NCBI GenBank assembly: GCA_003550305.1
Contig: QKYT01000887.1
Coordinates: 1 to 15,862, forward strand
Length of the DNA stretch: 15,862 bases
Direction of reading: 5' to 3'
Source: Glomus cerebriforme
Lineage: Eukaryota; Glomeromycota; Glomeromycetes; Glomerales; Glomeraceae
Part shown: piece after piece, positions 1 to 6,731 of the stretch
How positions within the stretch are numbered: the stretch's first letter is position 1
Layout of the letters: each line of letters opens with the position of its first letter
Translations under genes and position numbers: made by a program
The notes under the pieces: generated by a model
Database searches by the model: none
What the model was told of the DNA's origin: nothing
The model's input: only the letters and a program-made list of their open reading frames with translations

Positions 1-28
1 ACATCACATGATCTACAAATCATGTGAT
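1..28. repeat. Perfect 10-bp inverted repeat at window start
   Basis: Bases 3-12 (ATCACATGAT) and 19-28 (ATCATGTGAT) are exact reverse complements separated by six bases. The TCACATGA/TCACGTGA core also occurs in both ends of the Tc1 element and inside the second hAT element. It may be the end of a transposon lying left of the window, but no partner end is visible. Confidence 0.6.
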
Positions 29-1008
29 TTTTATTTTCTAACAATATGTAGCAGATTTAATATTTTTGATTGGCTATATAATCATGTCATATCTATTTGT
101 ATATCAAATCTCATTTTCAGTATAGATTTATTTTTTTAGTTCTTTTGGTTTTAATTTTTAACTTATATTTTTACACTTTATTTCTTACTAATTCTATTTT
201 ATTATTTTTAGATCTTTTAGTCCTTTCAGTTTTGCAATTAAGATTTTGTTGTTTTTTACTTTATGTTTTATTTTTACTCATTTTTTTATTTTTATTTTTT
301 TATTATTTCTGTTTTATATTTCATTTTTCACTAATTTTATTTCATTTTTTTTAAATCTTTAGTTTTACAATTAATAAAGGTATATTTTTTATTTTTTATT
401 TATCTTATATTTCATTTCTTTATTTTTACTTAGTTTTCTATCATTATCTTTTGCTACAAAACCTTCTATTATGATCATTTTTTTATTTTTTATCTCTCAT
501 TTTTTATCTTTCACTTCCATTACTTTTCATTATTTAACCTTTTTGTTTCTCATCATTTTCTATTATATCTTTTTATTTTTCATTATTTCTTTTTCTTTTC
601 TATTTACTTCTCATCACTCCCATCATTCCTTTTCATCTTTTCATTAATTCTTTTTATCTTTTATTATTTCTTTTTATTTTTCATTACTTTTTTTCATTTT
701 CTATTACTTTTTATTACTTCTTTTTACTCCCTTCATCTACTATTACTTTCTATTACTCTATTATTATTTTATTTTTTTTATTAACAACTTTCTTCTTGAT
801 CATTGTAATTTACTTATTTTTTTTATTTATTGTTATTATTTCTTTTATTTGTATCATTTCATTAAAAATAAATAAAATTATAAATATATGATTTTTAAAT
901 TTTAATATTTACAAAAAATATTTCATTAAATAAGATTATTGGCAAAAAAATTTTTTTTAAAAAAGTTTAGCTAATCAAAAAATTAGCCAAGTTAAAAAAA
1001 TCAGCCTA
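29..1008. other. Gene-free pyrimidine-rich AT stretch
   Basis: From about 120 to 860 the plus strand is almost entirely T and C with few purines, in irregular TCTTTTTATT-like phrases rather than an exact repeat. The only open frame (97-354) encodes a Leu/Phe/Tyr string that simply reflects T-rich codons. I see no gene, RNA or recognisable transposon end until the TA at 1009-1010. It could be a decayed low-complexity spacer. Confidence 0.6.
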
Positions 1009-1010
1009 TA

Positions 1011-1052
1011 CAGTGCTCAGTAAGAAGTCATCAGTCACGTGATTGTTGATCA
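1011..1052 (+). repeat. Left terminal inverted repeat of Tc1 element
   Basis: It begins CAGTGCTCAG directly after TA and matches the right end at about 34 of 41 positions, with one single-base gap near the inner edge. Most differences are C/T or G/A transitions; for example CCGG in the right end reads TCAG here, twice. Confidence 0.9.
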
Positions 1053-1151
1053 TTTATTTGTTTATCTTCAAAATATGTTATGTCGATCATTTTGTTATTA
1101 ATTTGCCTCCAGTTTTTTGCCACATATTGCCAAGACTTTTCTTATTCAAAC

Positions 1152-2183
1152 ATGTCTTTTAAAAGAAAAGAACTTTCTACTTTTGAACGTAGAGAAGTTG
1201 TTGGTGCGTGAAAATGTGAAACAAGGGAGAGAAAGATTAGTGAAGCCTTAAACCACCCTCAAAGTACTATACATGATGTTATTTCTGCATACAAGAATTA
1301 TAGATATGAAACTCTTCCTTCCAGAACTGGAAGACCACAAATAATGACTGAGAGAAATGGCCGTCATTTGACAAGAATTTTCAAAGAAAATAGAAAAGCA
1401 AATATACAGGAATTACATGAAGAATTTGTCAATTCTACTTCAACAAATGTTTGTGAAAAGACTTTAAAAAAATACCTTCATGAACAAGGTTTNTATGGTC
1501 GAGTTGGTGTAAGAAAACCCTTTATAAGTGAAAAAAATAAGCAAAAAAGACTTGCTTGGGCAAGAGAAAGAAAAGAGTGGGTAGATGAGTGGGAAAATAT
1601 TATTTGGAGTGATGAGTCTAAGTTTGAGTTATTTAGGAAAAATGGTAGAAGATGGGTATGGAGGTATCCTCATGAAAAATATGTTGTGAAGTGCTTAATT
1701 CCTACAATGAAATCAGGTCAGCAAGAAGTAATGGTGTGGGGATGCTTTACTAAGCATAATCTTGGACCATTAGTAAAATTAGAAGGGAGAGTTACAGCTG
1801 CAGTATATATTGATGTATTACAAAATTATTTGTTACCATTCATAGATGATTTAGACGACCAGGAAAATTATTTTTTTCAAGAGGATAATACTCCTATATA
1901 TACTGCAAGGATAGTTCAAAGTTAGAAAGAAAAAAATGAAGTTAATAGTATTCTATGGCCTGCACAGAGTCCAGATCTCAACCCAATAGAAAATTTATGA
2001 AATGAGTTAGAAAGGCAGATGCGTGTACATACTCCATTACCAAAAAATCAGAAAGATTTATGGGAAATACTTCAAGAGGAGTGGGCAGATATTGATATTA
2101 ATAAATATCAAAATCTTGTTAATAGCATGCCTCGTCGAGTTGCTGCTGTTATAAAAAGTAAAGGTTATCCAACAAAGTATTAA
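1152..2183 (+). pseudogene. Tc1 transposase (DD34E) with three nonsense codons
   Basis: One frame of 344 codons runs from ATG 1152 to TAA 2181-2183, the usual ~340-residue size of Tc1 transposases. An N-terminal helix-turn-helix region (codons ~1-60) precedes the catalytic core. The first Asp sits in IIWSDESKF (codon 154), the second in QEDNTP (codon 245) and the Glu in SPDLNPIENL (codon 280), with 34 residues between the last two. Stops interrupt it at 1209-1211 (TGA), 1923-1925 (TAG) and 1998-2000 (TGA). In the family each of these positions is typically Trp, so each is explained by one G-to-A change in TGG. There is no frameshift, so decay is recent or slow. The longest unbroken piece, 1344-1925, is not a separate gene. 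Confidence 0.93.
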
Positions 2184-2280
2184 TAAAAAGTTAAAGACTT
2201 TGCCATTCAAATAAAAAAATTTTTATTGAATTTGGTGTTGTAGTGATTGAGTAATTTGAATTTAAAAATTCGCATTAAAA

Positions 2281-2322
2281 TTGATCAGTATCACATGACC
2301 GGTGACTTGTTACCGGGCACTG
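2281..2322 (-). repeat. Right terminal inverted repeat of Tc1 element
   Basis: Read on the minus strand it begins CAGTGCCCGGTAAC and ends at TGATCA, mirroring the left end. It keeps more CpG dinucleotides than the left copy and is immediately followed by the TA duplication at 2323-2324. Confidence 0.9.
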
Positions 2323-3005
2323 TACATCATATGACATATTTGAAAAAAAAATTCAGGTGATAATCAACTAGATGACAATTATATAAAATCATTAATTAAA
2401 TAGTTTATTTAAAATTTATATATTATTATTAAAATGTTATCTATAAAAAATGTTGATCTCATTATTATTTTTAATATATAGTTATTATCTTTATTATCAT
2501 CTTCATTTTTTTCTTTATCTGTATTATTATTATTGCTGTTTTCAAAAAGATAGAGTCTGTGAATCAACTTCTTTTTTCTGCCAACAAGAAGTATTAATAT
2601 AACAGTAATTTTAACAAAGTTTTTTCAGTTACTTTGTGTTCAACTTGTCACAGTAGGTTTCAAAGAAAAAAGACTTCAGATAAATCGATTAAAAAAGGAT
2701 AGATCTACTGCAAAAAAAAAGATATTTCTATTGTAAAGAAAAAAGGTATAAAGAAAGAATTTAATAACAATAAATTAACTAAAGTTTTAACTATTCCTAT
2801 TACTAAAATGAGCGATAGTTGTATTAATATTGATGATATTGAAAGTAAACAAAATGCTTCTGGAATATCTGAAACTAAGAAATATGGTATTGACAAAGTA
2901 AAATTACAAATAGTCATTGAAAGAGAAGGTAAAAAGACTTTTACATCCAAAACTATAACTATCAAACCTATTGAATATATAAATGTTGTAGAAAGAATTA
3001 ATAAT

Positions 3006-3013
3006 GCAGTCAA
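3006..3013. repeat. Left 8-bp target duplication of hAT element 1
   Basis: GCAGTCAA here matches ACAGTCAA at 3905-3912 except for one G/A difference. An 8-bp duplication is the hAT hallmark. The host reading frame closes across it when the element is removed. Confidence 0.8.
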
Positions 3014-3077
3014 TAGTGTTACGATCCAGATGAATCTGTGATCCGTAGTGTTATAATCCAGATGAATCCGCGATCCA
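3014..3077 (+). repeat. Tandem duplication of the 32-bp element terminus
   Basis: Bases 3014-3045 and 3046-3077 are two adjacent copies of the left end of hAT element 1, both starting TAGTGTTA. They match at 27 of 32 positions. All five differences fall at CpG sites: CG against TA at 3022-3023, TG against CG at 3037 and 3039, and CG against CA at 3045. The outer copy matches the right end slightly better and adjoins the target duplication. Confidence 0.85.
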
Positions 3078-3187
3078 TTAGTTCAATCCGTAATTAATTT
3101 TTGATCTGGATAATTGGCGGATCCATCTGAATTGCATCTGGATTCATCTGGATTCATCTACACATTCCGGATGATATTACTAAGAGG

Positions 3188-3702
3188 GGATTTTTTTTAA
3201 CTTTTTAATTTAAGAACGTTACTAATGTTCTTCTTTTCTCTTTTTTGTATAAACGGACTTTTCGGCACTGATTTAAAGGTAATTTCAAGAGTGAAAGGGT
3301 TTTTGTTAACTTTTAATATAAGAACGTTTATTAACGTTCTTTTCTTTCTCTTTATTGTAAGAAGAGATTTTTCAGCACTAATGGCATGTCTCTTGGAAGT
3401 AATTTTGAAGGGTGGAGGGGAAATTTTTTTAACTTTTAAATATAAGAATGTTATTTATGTTCTTCTTTTTTTCTTTTTTGTAGAAACAGATTTTTCGGCA
3501 CTGACTTGAAGGTAATTTCAAGGGTGGAAGGGTTTTTGTTAACTTTTTAATATAAGAATGTTTATTAATGTTCTTCTTTTTCTCTTTATTATAGGAATGG
3601 ATCTTTCGGCACCAATGGCACGTCTCTTGAAGGTAATTTTGAAGGGTGGAGAGAGGAATTTTTTTAACTTTAAATATAAAAATATTTATTAACATTCTTC
3701 GA
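3188..3702 (+). repeat. Tandem array with dimeric higher-order unit, each repeat holding a palindrome
   Basis: There are four units of about 112-125 bp plus a partial fifth, starting near 3188, 3300, 3421, 3533 and 3656. Units 1 and 3 share a short version of the segment after the GGCACTGA word. Units 2 and 4 share a version with an extra ATGGCATGTCTCTT-like insert. A two-unit block of ~235 bp was therefore duplicated. Each unit has an inverted repeat such as AAGAACGTT-TATT-AACGTTCTT. Open frames crossing the array on both strands are by-products of the repeat. Confidence 0.85.
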
Positions 3703-3960
3703 TAAAAAGATCAATTTTCGTAATAGTCATCCGGATTATTTATCCGGATTCATCCGTCTTTTTATTCAGATTCATCCAGATCATCCACTTTTTTTCATCC
3801 GAATTCATCCATCATCTGGCTAAATTCTAACGGATGATCTGTTTACTTTTGGACCAGATTATCCACCAGATTAACAGATTAACCAGATCTGGATCATAAC
3901 ACTAACAGTCAAAAAGATACTAAATAATAAAAAACTCAAATCAGGAAATTACAATATATT

Positions 3961-3968
3961 ATATAAGG
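3961..3968. repeat. Left 8-bp target duplication of hAT element 2
   Basis: ATATAAGG is repeated exactly at 4664-4671. The perfect match, against 7 of 8 for element 1, is consistent with a younger insertion. Confidence 0.9.
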
Positions 3969-3979
3969 CAGTGGTGGGT

Positions 3980-4156
3980 TTTGGACTTGTCCAATTGCTT
4001 TTTTCAATTGGACAGATTTGGACTGTCCAAAACTAGTTTTGGACAGTCCAAAATTGTCCAAAATTTCTATGAGTTTTGGACTGTCCAAAACTGTCCAAAA
4101 TCAAGTTTTGGACTGTCCAAAACTTGTCCAAAACTGTCCAAAACTGTCCAAAACCT
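3980..4156. repeat. Array of TTTTGGAC/GTCCAAAA half-sites
   Basis: Roughly sixteen half-sites in both orientations occur within 180 bp, including two exact copies of the 19-bp palindrome GTTTTGGACTGTCCAAAAC near 4075 and 4105. By analogy with subterminal repeats of hAT elements such as Ac, this is the probable transposase-binding region. The open frame 3981-4187 is only a translation of this repeat. Confidence 0.8.
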
Positions 4157-4255
4157 ATATTTGGTAAATCATAGATCAATCAAATAATCTTTTTTTCTTT
4201 TCGCTCCATATTCTAGGTTTTCAATCACTTTATTTTTATCTACACCACATTATTC

Positions 4256-4405
4256 ATGCCACGTAATAGNGGTGGTNATCNTAGGCATATACTTTTTACA
4301 TATATAACAGTCTTAAAAAAAACTAATGTAGGAGATAAAGAANATTAATNTGTTTGCAAAGCTTGTGTTNAAGTTTTAAAAGANGAAGCTAACCCCCTTC
4401 TTAGT
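4256..4405 (+). pseudogene. Probable BED zinc-finger remnant of a hAT transposase
   Basis: From the ATG at 4256 the frame reads MPRNS..., then VGDKE followed by VCKACV, an undetermined residue, VLK and EANPL. The C-x2-C pair after a GDKE-type lead and a following VLK resembles the start of BED zinc fingers at the N-terminus of hAT transposases. An in-frame TAA (4345-4347) and several N bases break it, and the His pair and catalytic domain are missing. This would mark hAT element 2 as an internal deletion of an autonomous copy. Identification is by motif eye only. Confidence 0.4.
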
Positions 4406-4805
4406 CTTTTTTTTTTATNATCTTTTTAAATTTTTATTTTAATTATATNATGCAAGATCCTCTAATAAATCTTTTCGTTATTAAATGATTTACTAATTTA
4501 TAATATTAGCCAAAATTAGTTATAATTCTGGCCAGAATTAACTTTAAATCATGTGATCTGTCCAAAACCTGTCCATTGAAAAAAGGTTTTGGTTTTGGAC
4601 AGGTTTTGGACANGNTTTTGGACAAATNTCCAAAACGTCAATTTGTCCAATTGCCCAACACTGATATAAGGTAATTAACGTACATGAACTATCTAGTATC
4701 TTGAAAGATAAATTAGACTTCAATGAGTTTGTTAAAAATTATAAGAGAGTTATTTCTGCAAATAAAAAAATATCAATAATAATTGATAATTCAAAACATT
4801 CAAAG

Positions 4806-4870
4806 GTAAAGATTATTTATAGTATTTTGTTTATTTTTATGTTTCTAATTTTAAAATAAAACAATTTTAG
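4806..4870 (+). other. Relic intron in the degenerate gene
   Basis: It runs from GTAAAG to ATTTTAG, is T/A-rich and 65 bp long, and joins two frames in phase 0 (CAT TCA AAG to GAT TCT AAT). Size and borders match introns of the intact genes to the right, showing that the left-hand gene was once spliced like them. Confidence 0.6.
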
Positions 4871-4879
4871 GATTCTAAT

Positions 4880-5006
4880 GAAAGTAGTGTTTCAGAAGAA
4901 GATGTATTTAACAAGAAAAAAAAAGAAAAGTCATTTCATACAAGAAAATAGTGTTTCAGAAAAAGAAGTATCTAATAAGAAAAAAAAGAAAAGTTACGTT
5001 ATACAA
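4880..5006 (+). repeat. 64/63-bp tandem coding duplication with an A9/A8 slip
   Basis: Units 4880-4943 and 4944-5006 both read GAAA(G/A)TAGTGTTTCAGAA... and encode SVSEEDVFNKKKK-like and SVSEKEVSNKKKKK segments. The first has nine A in its long run (after AACAAG), the second eight (after AATAAG). That single extra base shifts the frame between them. With eight A in both, the frame would be continuous. It is either a real slippage mutation or a homopolymer sequencing error. Confidence 0.8.
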
Positions 5007-5659
5007 GAAAATAATTTATCTAATGAAGAAAGAATAAGAGCTAAAACAATAGTGAAAAATTTAAATATAAATTGCACAAAACACTATGTTTTATGCAAAA
5101 AAATTATTACTTATAACTGAACCTAGCCAGGTTACAGCTCTGGATGCATGAGATAATAAGTAACTTTATTTCTTTAAATAAAAACTAATTCTACTTTTTA
5201 TTTTTAACTACAAATAATTTTATATAAACAGATTAACAAAAATACTACTTATGATATCTCTCTTACTTATTTTACATTCAGTGCAACATTAGGTATGTTA
5301 GTGGATAAAAATAATAATAGTGTATAAAATTCCACTATAGCAGCATCAACACCATCTGCTGTACCAGCTAATCCAATTGTTATTCAAATACCATTTCATT
5401 ATTCTTATTCTCATTTGAATACATTTATCCAACTAAGACATCATCTGGCATACATGAATTACCTTCTATTTTTAAATTTCTTTATAATCTTGATCAAAAA
5501 TATTCTAATAATGTGTAATCTAAATTCGAAGTTGCTTTTTTACAAAAAGAAATTATGGTTAATGCTATTAAAGATTTAACAGATGAAGAAATGGTAAAGC
5601 TGAGAATCAATAAAATAAGATGACAGAAAAATATCAGACAAACAGCTCAAAGATATTGA

Positions 5660-5774
5660 TTTTATTTTATTTTGTATTTGATATAAAATATAATAAAAAT
5701 TACAGCATATATTGAGAAACAAATAATTTACTTAATTCTTAATTATAATAAATTTTAATATTAATATCTCTCCC
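5660..5774. other. Short AT-rich spacer between convergent pseudogenes
   Basis: This 115-bp stretch separates the SAM-like pseudogene end (plus strand) from the stop codon of the Myb/SANT-like pseudogene (minus strand). I see no feature in it beyond AT-rich sequence. Confidence 0.5.
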
Positions 5775-6344
5775 CTAACTATTAGTAATCATCATTTCAC
5801 TCCCTTCTTCTTCCCAATTTCCTTCTTCAGATAACATCACTAATACCTCTGCAACTTCCTTACATTTCTTTATATTTTCTTTATGATTGATATCATATAT
5901 CAATTCTATTTAGATATTTTTTAAAATATTAGACATTACATTTCTATTTTATATAATGTTCAAAATAATAAATGATAAAATTTACCTTTTTTTTCCAAAA
6001 AAAGTCTTTGAATTCTTCATAATATAATTCACCATTTCTAGACCTTTTTTTCTTATTATCTCCATTAATATATAACTTCATTAACTAATAAAATTTATAT
6101 AAAAATTAGTTCAAAGAAAAATAACTAAGAAATATTATTGAATTTTTACTTACATGACAATCTCTTATGATTTCTTAGAATTTTTCTTTAACCTGACTTC
6201 CAACAAATCTTGATTTGTATTTTAAATTAAGTTTCATTGCAATATCCTTTCAAAACATCCTTTTTCCCTCTTTAACTAGTATATGATAATAATCATTATT
6301 GCTTTTTCTCTCATTAATCATAAATTGAACATTTTATCAGTTCA
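5775..6344 (-). pseudogene. Broken Myb/SANT-like gene
   Basis: Read on the minus strand, the first exon starts near 6344 with TGA-ACT-GAT-AAA, where TGA stands in place of Trp in a WTDK opening. After a one-base loss it continues NVQFMINERKSNNDYYHIL, then GKRMF, another TGA in a Trp position, KDIAMKLN and SQVKEKF. An intron (6153-6085, GTAAGT...TTAG) leads to an exon (6084-5986) encoding LYINGDNKKKRSRNGELYYE and ending FFWKKK. A second intron (5985-5906) leads to KKCKEVAEVLVMLSEEGNWE and a stop at 5777-5775. The aromatic spacing (W...F...W..IA) resembles Myb/SANT-like domains of domesticated or duplicated DNA-binding proteins. Its role is unknown; the last exon joins out of frame. Confidence 0.6.
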
Positions 6345-6415
6345 CATTTTGAAAGTTTTGAAAGAAGATATTTTTTTTTTATTAATCTTCAAATCTACCA
6401 TTAAGTAATTATAAT

Positions 6416-6486
6416 TTGTAATAACATAGTAAGACAATATGAAAAAAGAATATTGTAATAACATAAGACAATATAAAAAAAAAAAT
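6416..6486 (+). repeat. Imperfect ~37-bp tandem duplication
   Basis: TTGTAATAACATAGTAAGACAATATG... at 6416-6452 is followed by TTGTAATAACATAAGACAATAT... at 6453-6486, three bases shorter. It lies in non-coding sequence between the two minus-strand pseudogenes. The rest of 6345-6731 shows nothing else I can support. Confidence 0.7.
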
Positions 6487-6731
6487 AACTGAAGTTCTTA
6501 TTAAATGATGTAATTATACTTATATAATACTATTCTGATTTCAATTAGGATATAGAGGCAAATTTTAAAGAATTAATCACCGTAAATGTTGTAATACGTA
6601 TTATTATAAAACTTATACTCACAATTTAACTGCTTCTTATCTATTAATTTAAGTAATTTTATACATGATCACCTACGACCCATTTGTACCATACTATTAG
6701 TAATATAATTTTATTGTTTTCAATGATATTT

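Larger units (their letters stand above)
1011..2322 (+). mobile_element. Tc1-type DNA transposon, full length, inactive
   Basis: A 1312-bp element is flanked by TA on both sides (1009-1010 and 2323-2324), the target duplication used by the Tc1/mariner superfamily. Its ends are inverted repeats of about 41 bp starting CAGTGC. A single long frame for a DD34E transposase (1152-2183) fills the interior. Termini and target duplication are intact, but the transposase carries three stop codons, so the copy cannot move itself; it might still be mobilised by an intact relative. An ambiguous base (1493) lies in the coding part. Confidence 0.95.
3014..3904. mobile_element. Non-autonomous hAT-like element 1 (891 bp)
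   Basis: The terminal inverted repeats are TAGTGTTACGATCCAGAT on the left and, on the minus strand, TAGTGTTATGATCCAGAT on the right. The ends fit the hAT pattern (Y-A-R-N-G), and the element is flanked by 8-bp duplications GCAGTCAA (3006-3013) and ACAGTCAA (3905-3912), identical at 7 of 8 bases. Both subterminal regions are rich in GATCCAGATGAATCC-like words in both orientations, as expected of transposase-binding sites. The centre (3188-3702) is a tandem array. No transposase coding capacity is visible, so it would depend on an autonomous partner. It interrupts an exon of the degenerate gene. Confidence 0.85.
3969..4663. mobile_element. hAT deletion derivative 2 (695 bp) with subterminal motif arrays
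   Basis: Ends are CAGTGGTGGG (left) and, on the minus strand, CAGTGTTGGG (right), typical hAT termini. The flanking 8-bp duplication ATATAAGG (3961-3968 and 4664-4671) is exact. The subterminal regions are packed with the half-site GTCCAAAA/TTTTGGAC or close variants: about 16 on the left (3983-4154) and 6 on the right (4559-4650). Several face each other as GTTTTGGAC-T-GTCCAAAAC. The core (~4190-4550) holds a remnant that looks like the start of a hAT transposase. Twelve undetermined bases lie inside. It sits in the same exon of the degenerate gene as hAT element 1, so it arrived as a separate event. Confidence 0.88.
2598..5659 (+). pseudogene. Degenerate multi-exon gene with C-terminal SAM-like domain, hit by two hAT insertions
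   Basis: Readable segments in order: a Cys-rich start (CSTCHSR, ~2634-2655); a TAG at 2700-2702; a Lys/Ser-rich frame 2703-3013; the first hAT element; a short piece to 3968; the second hAT element; then 4672-4805. With both elements and one target duplication each removed, 2703-4805 is 167 open codons. A likely 65-bp intron (4806-4870, GTAAAG...TTTTAG) follows, then a Lys-rich duplicated segment, a CTKHYVLC motif (~5073-5095), a probable second intron ending near 5231, a Pro/Ser/Thr-rich stretch, and a final segment (~5430-5659) resembling a SAM domain (AFLQKEIMVNAIKDLTDEEM). Further damage: an extra A near 4917-4925, a frame jump near 5105, and stops at 5516-5518 and 5621-5623. From memory this resembles a large uncharacterised Glomeromycotina family; function unknown. 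Confidence 0.75.

Noticed and set aside
97..354. 85-residue hydrophobic frame at the left edge
   Set aside because: It is only Leu/Phe/Tyr/Ile from T-rich codons in a pyrimidine-rich tract; no motif and no composition change.
1152..2183. TGA read as tryptophan (altered code)
   Set aside because: One of the three stops is TAG, and the intact genes (UBR7, uL16m, CCDC137-like) use TGG for Trp and TAG or TAA as stops, with no internal TGA.
2705..3013. Minus-strand hydrophobic frame
   Set aside because: It is antisense to the exon validated by joining across the two hAT insertions.
3225..3695. Open frames on both strands across the tandem array
   Set aside because: They repeat the same peptide phrases with the repeat period and lie wholly inside a non-coding hAT-like element.
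3188..3702. Possible CRISPR-like array
   Set aside because: Repeats are long, imperfect and contiguous without unique spacers, in a eukaryotic transposon.
3981..4187. 68-residue frame rich in LSKT/VQN phrases
   Set aside because: It is a direct translation of the TTTTGGAC/GTCCAAAA half-site array.
4878..5120. Separate 80-residue gene starting at ATG 4878
   Set aside because: The true upstream frame enters from the intron acceptor at 4871; this ATG is in a shifted frame reached only through the extra A.
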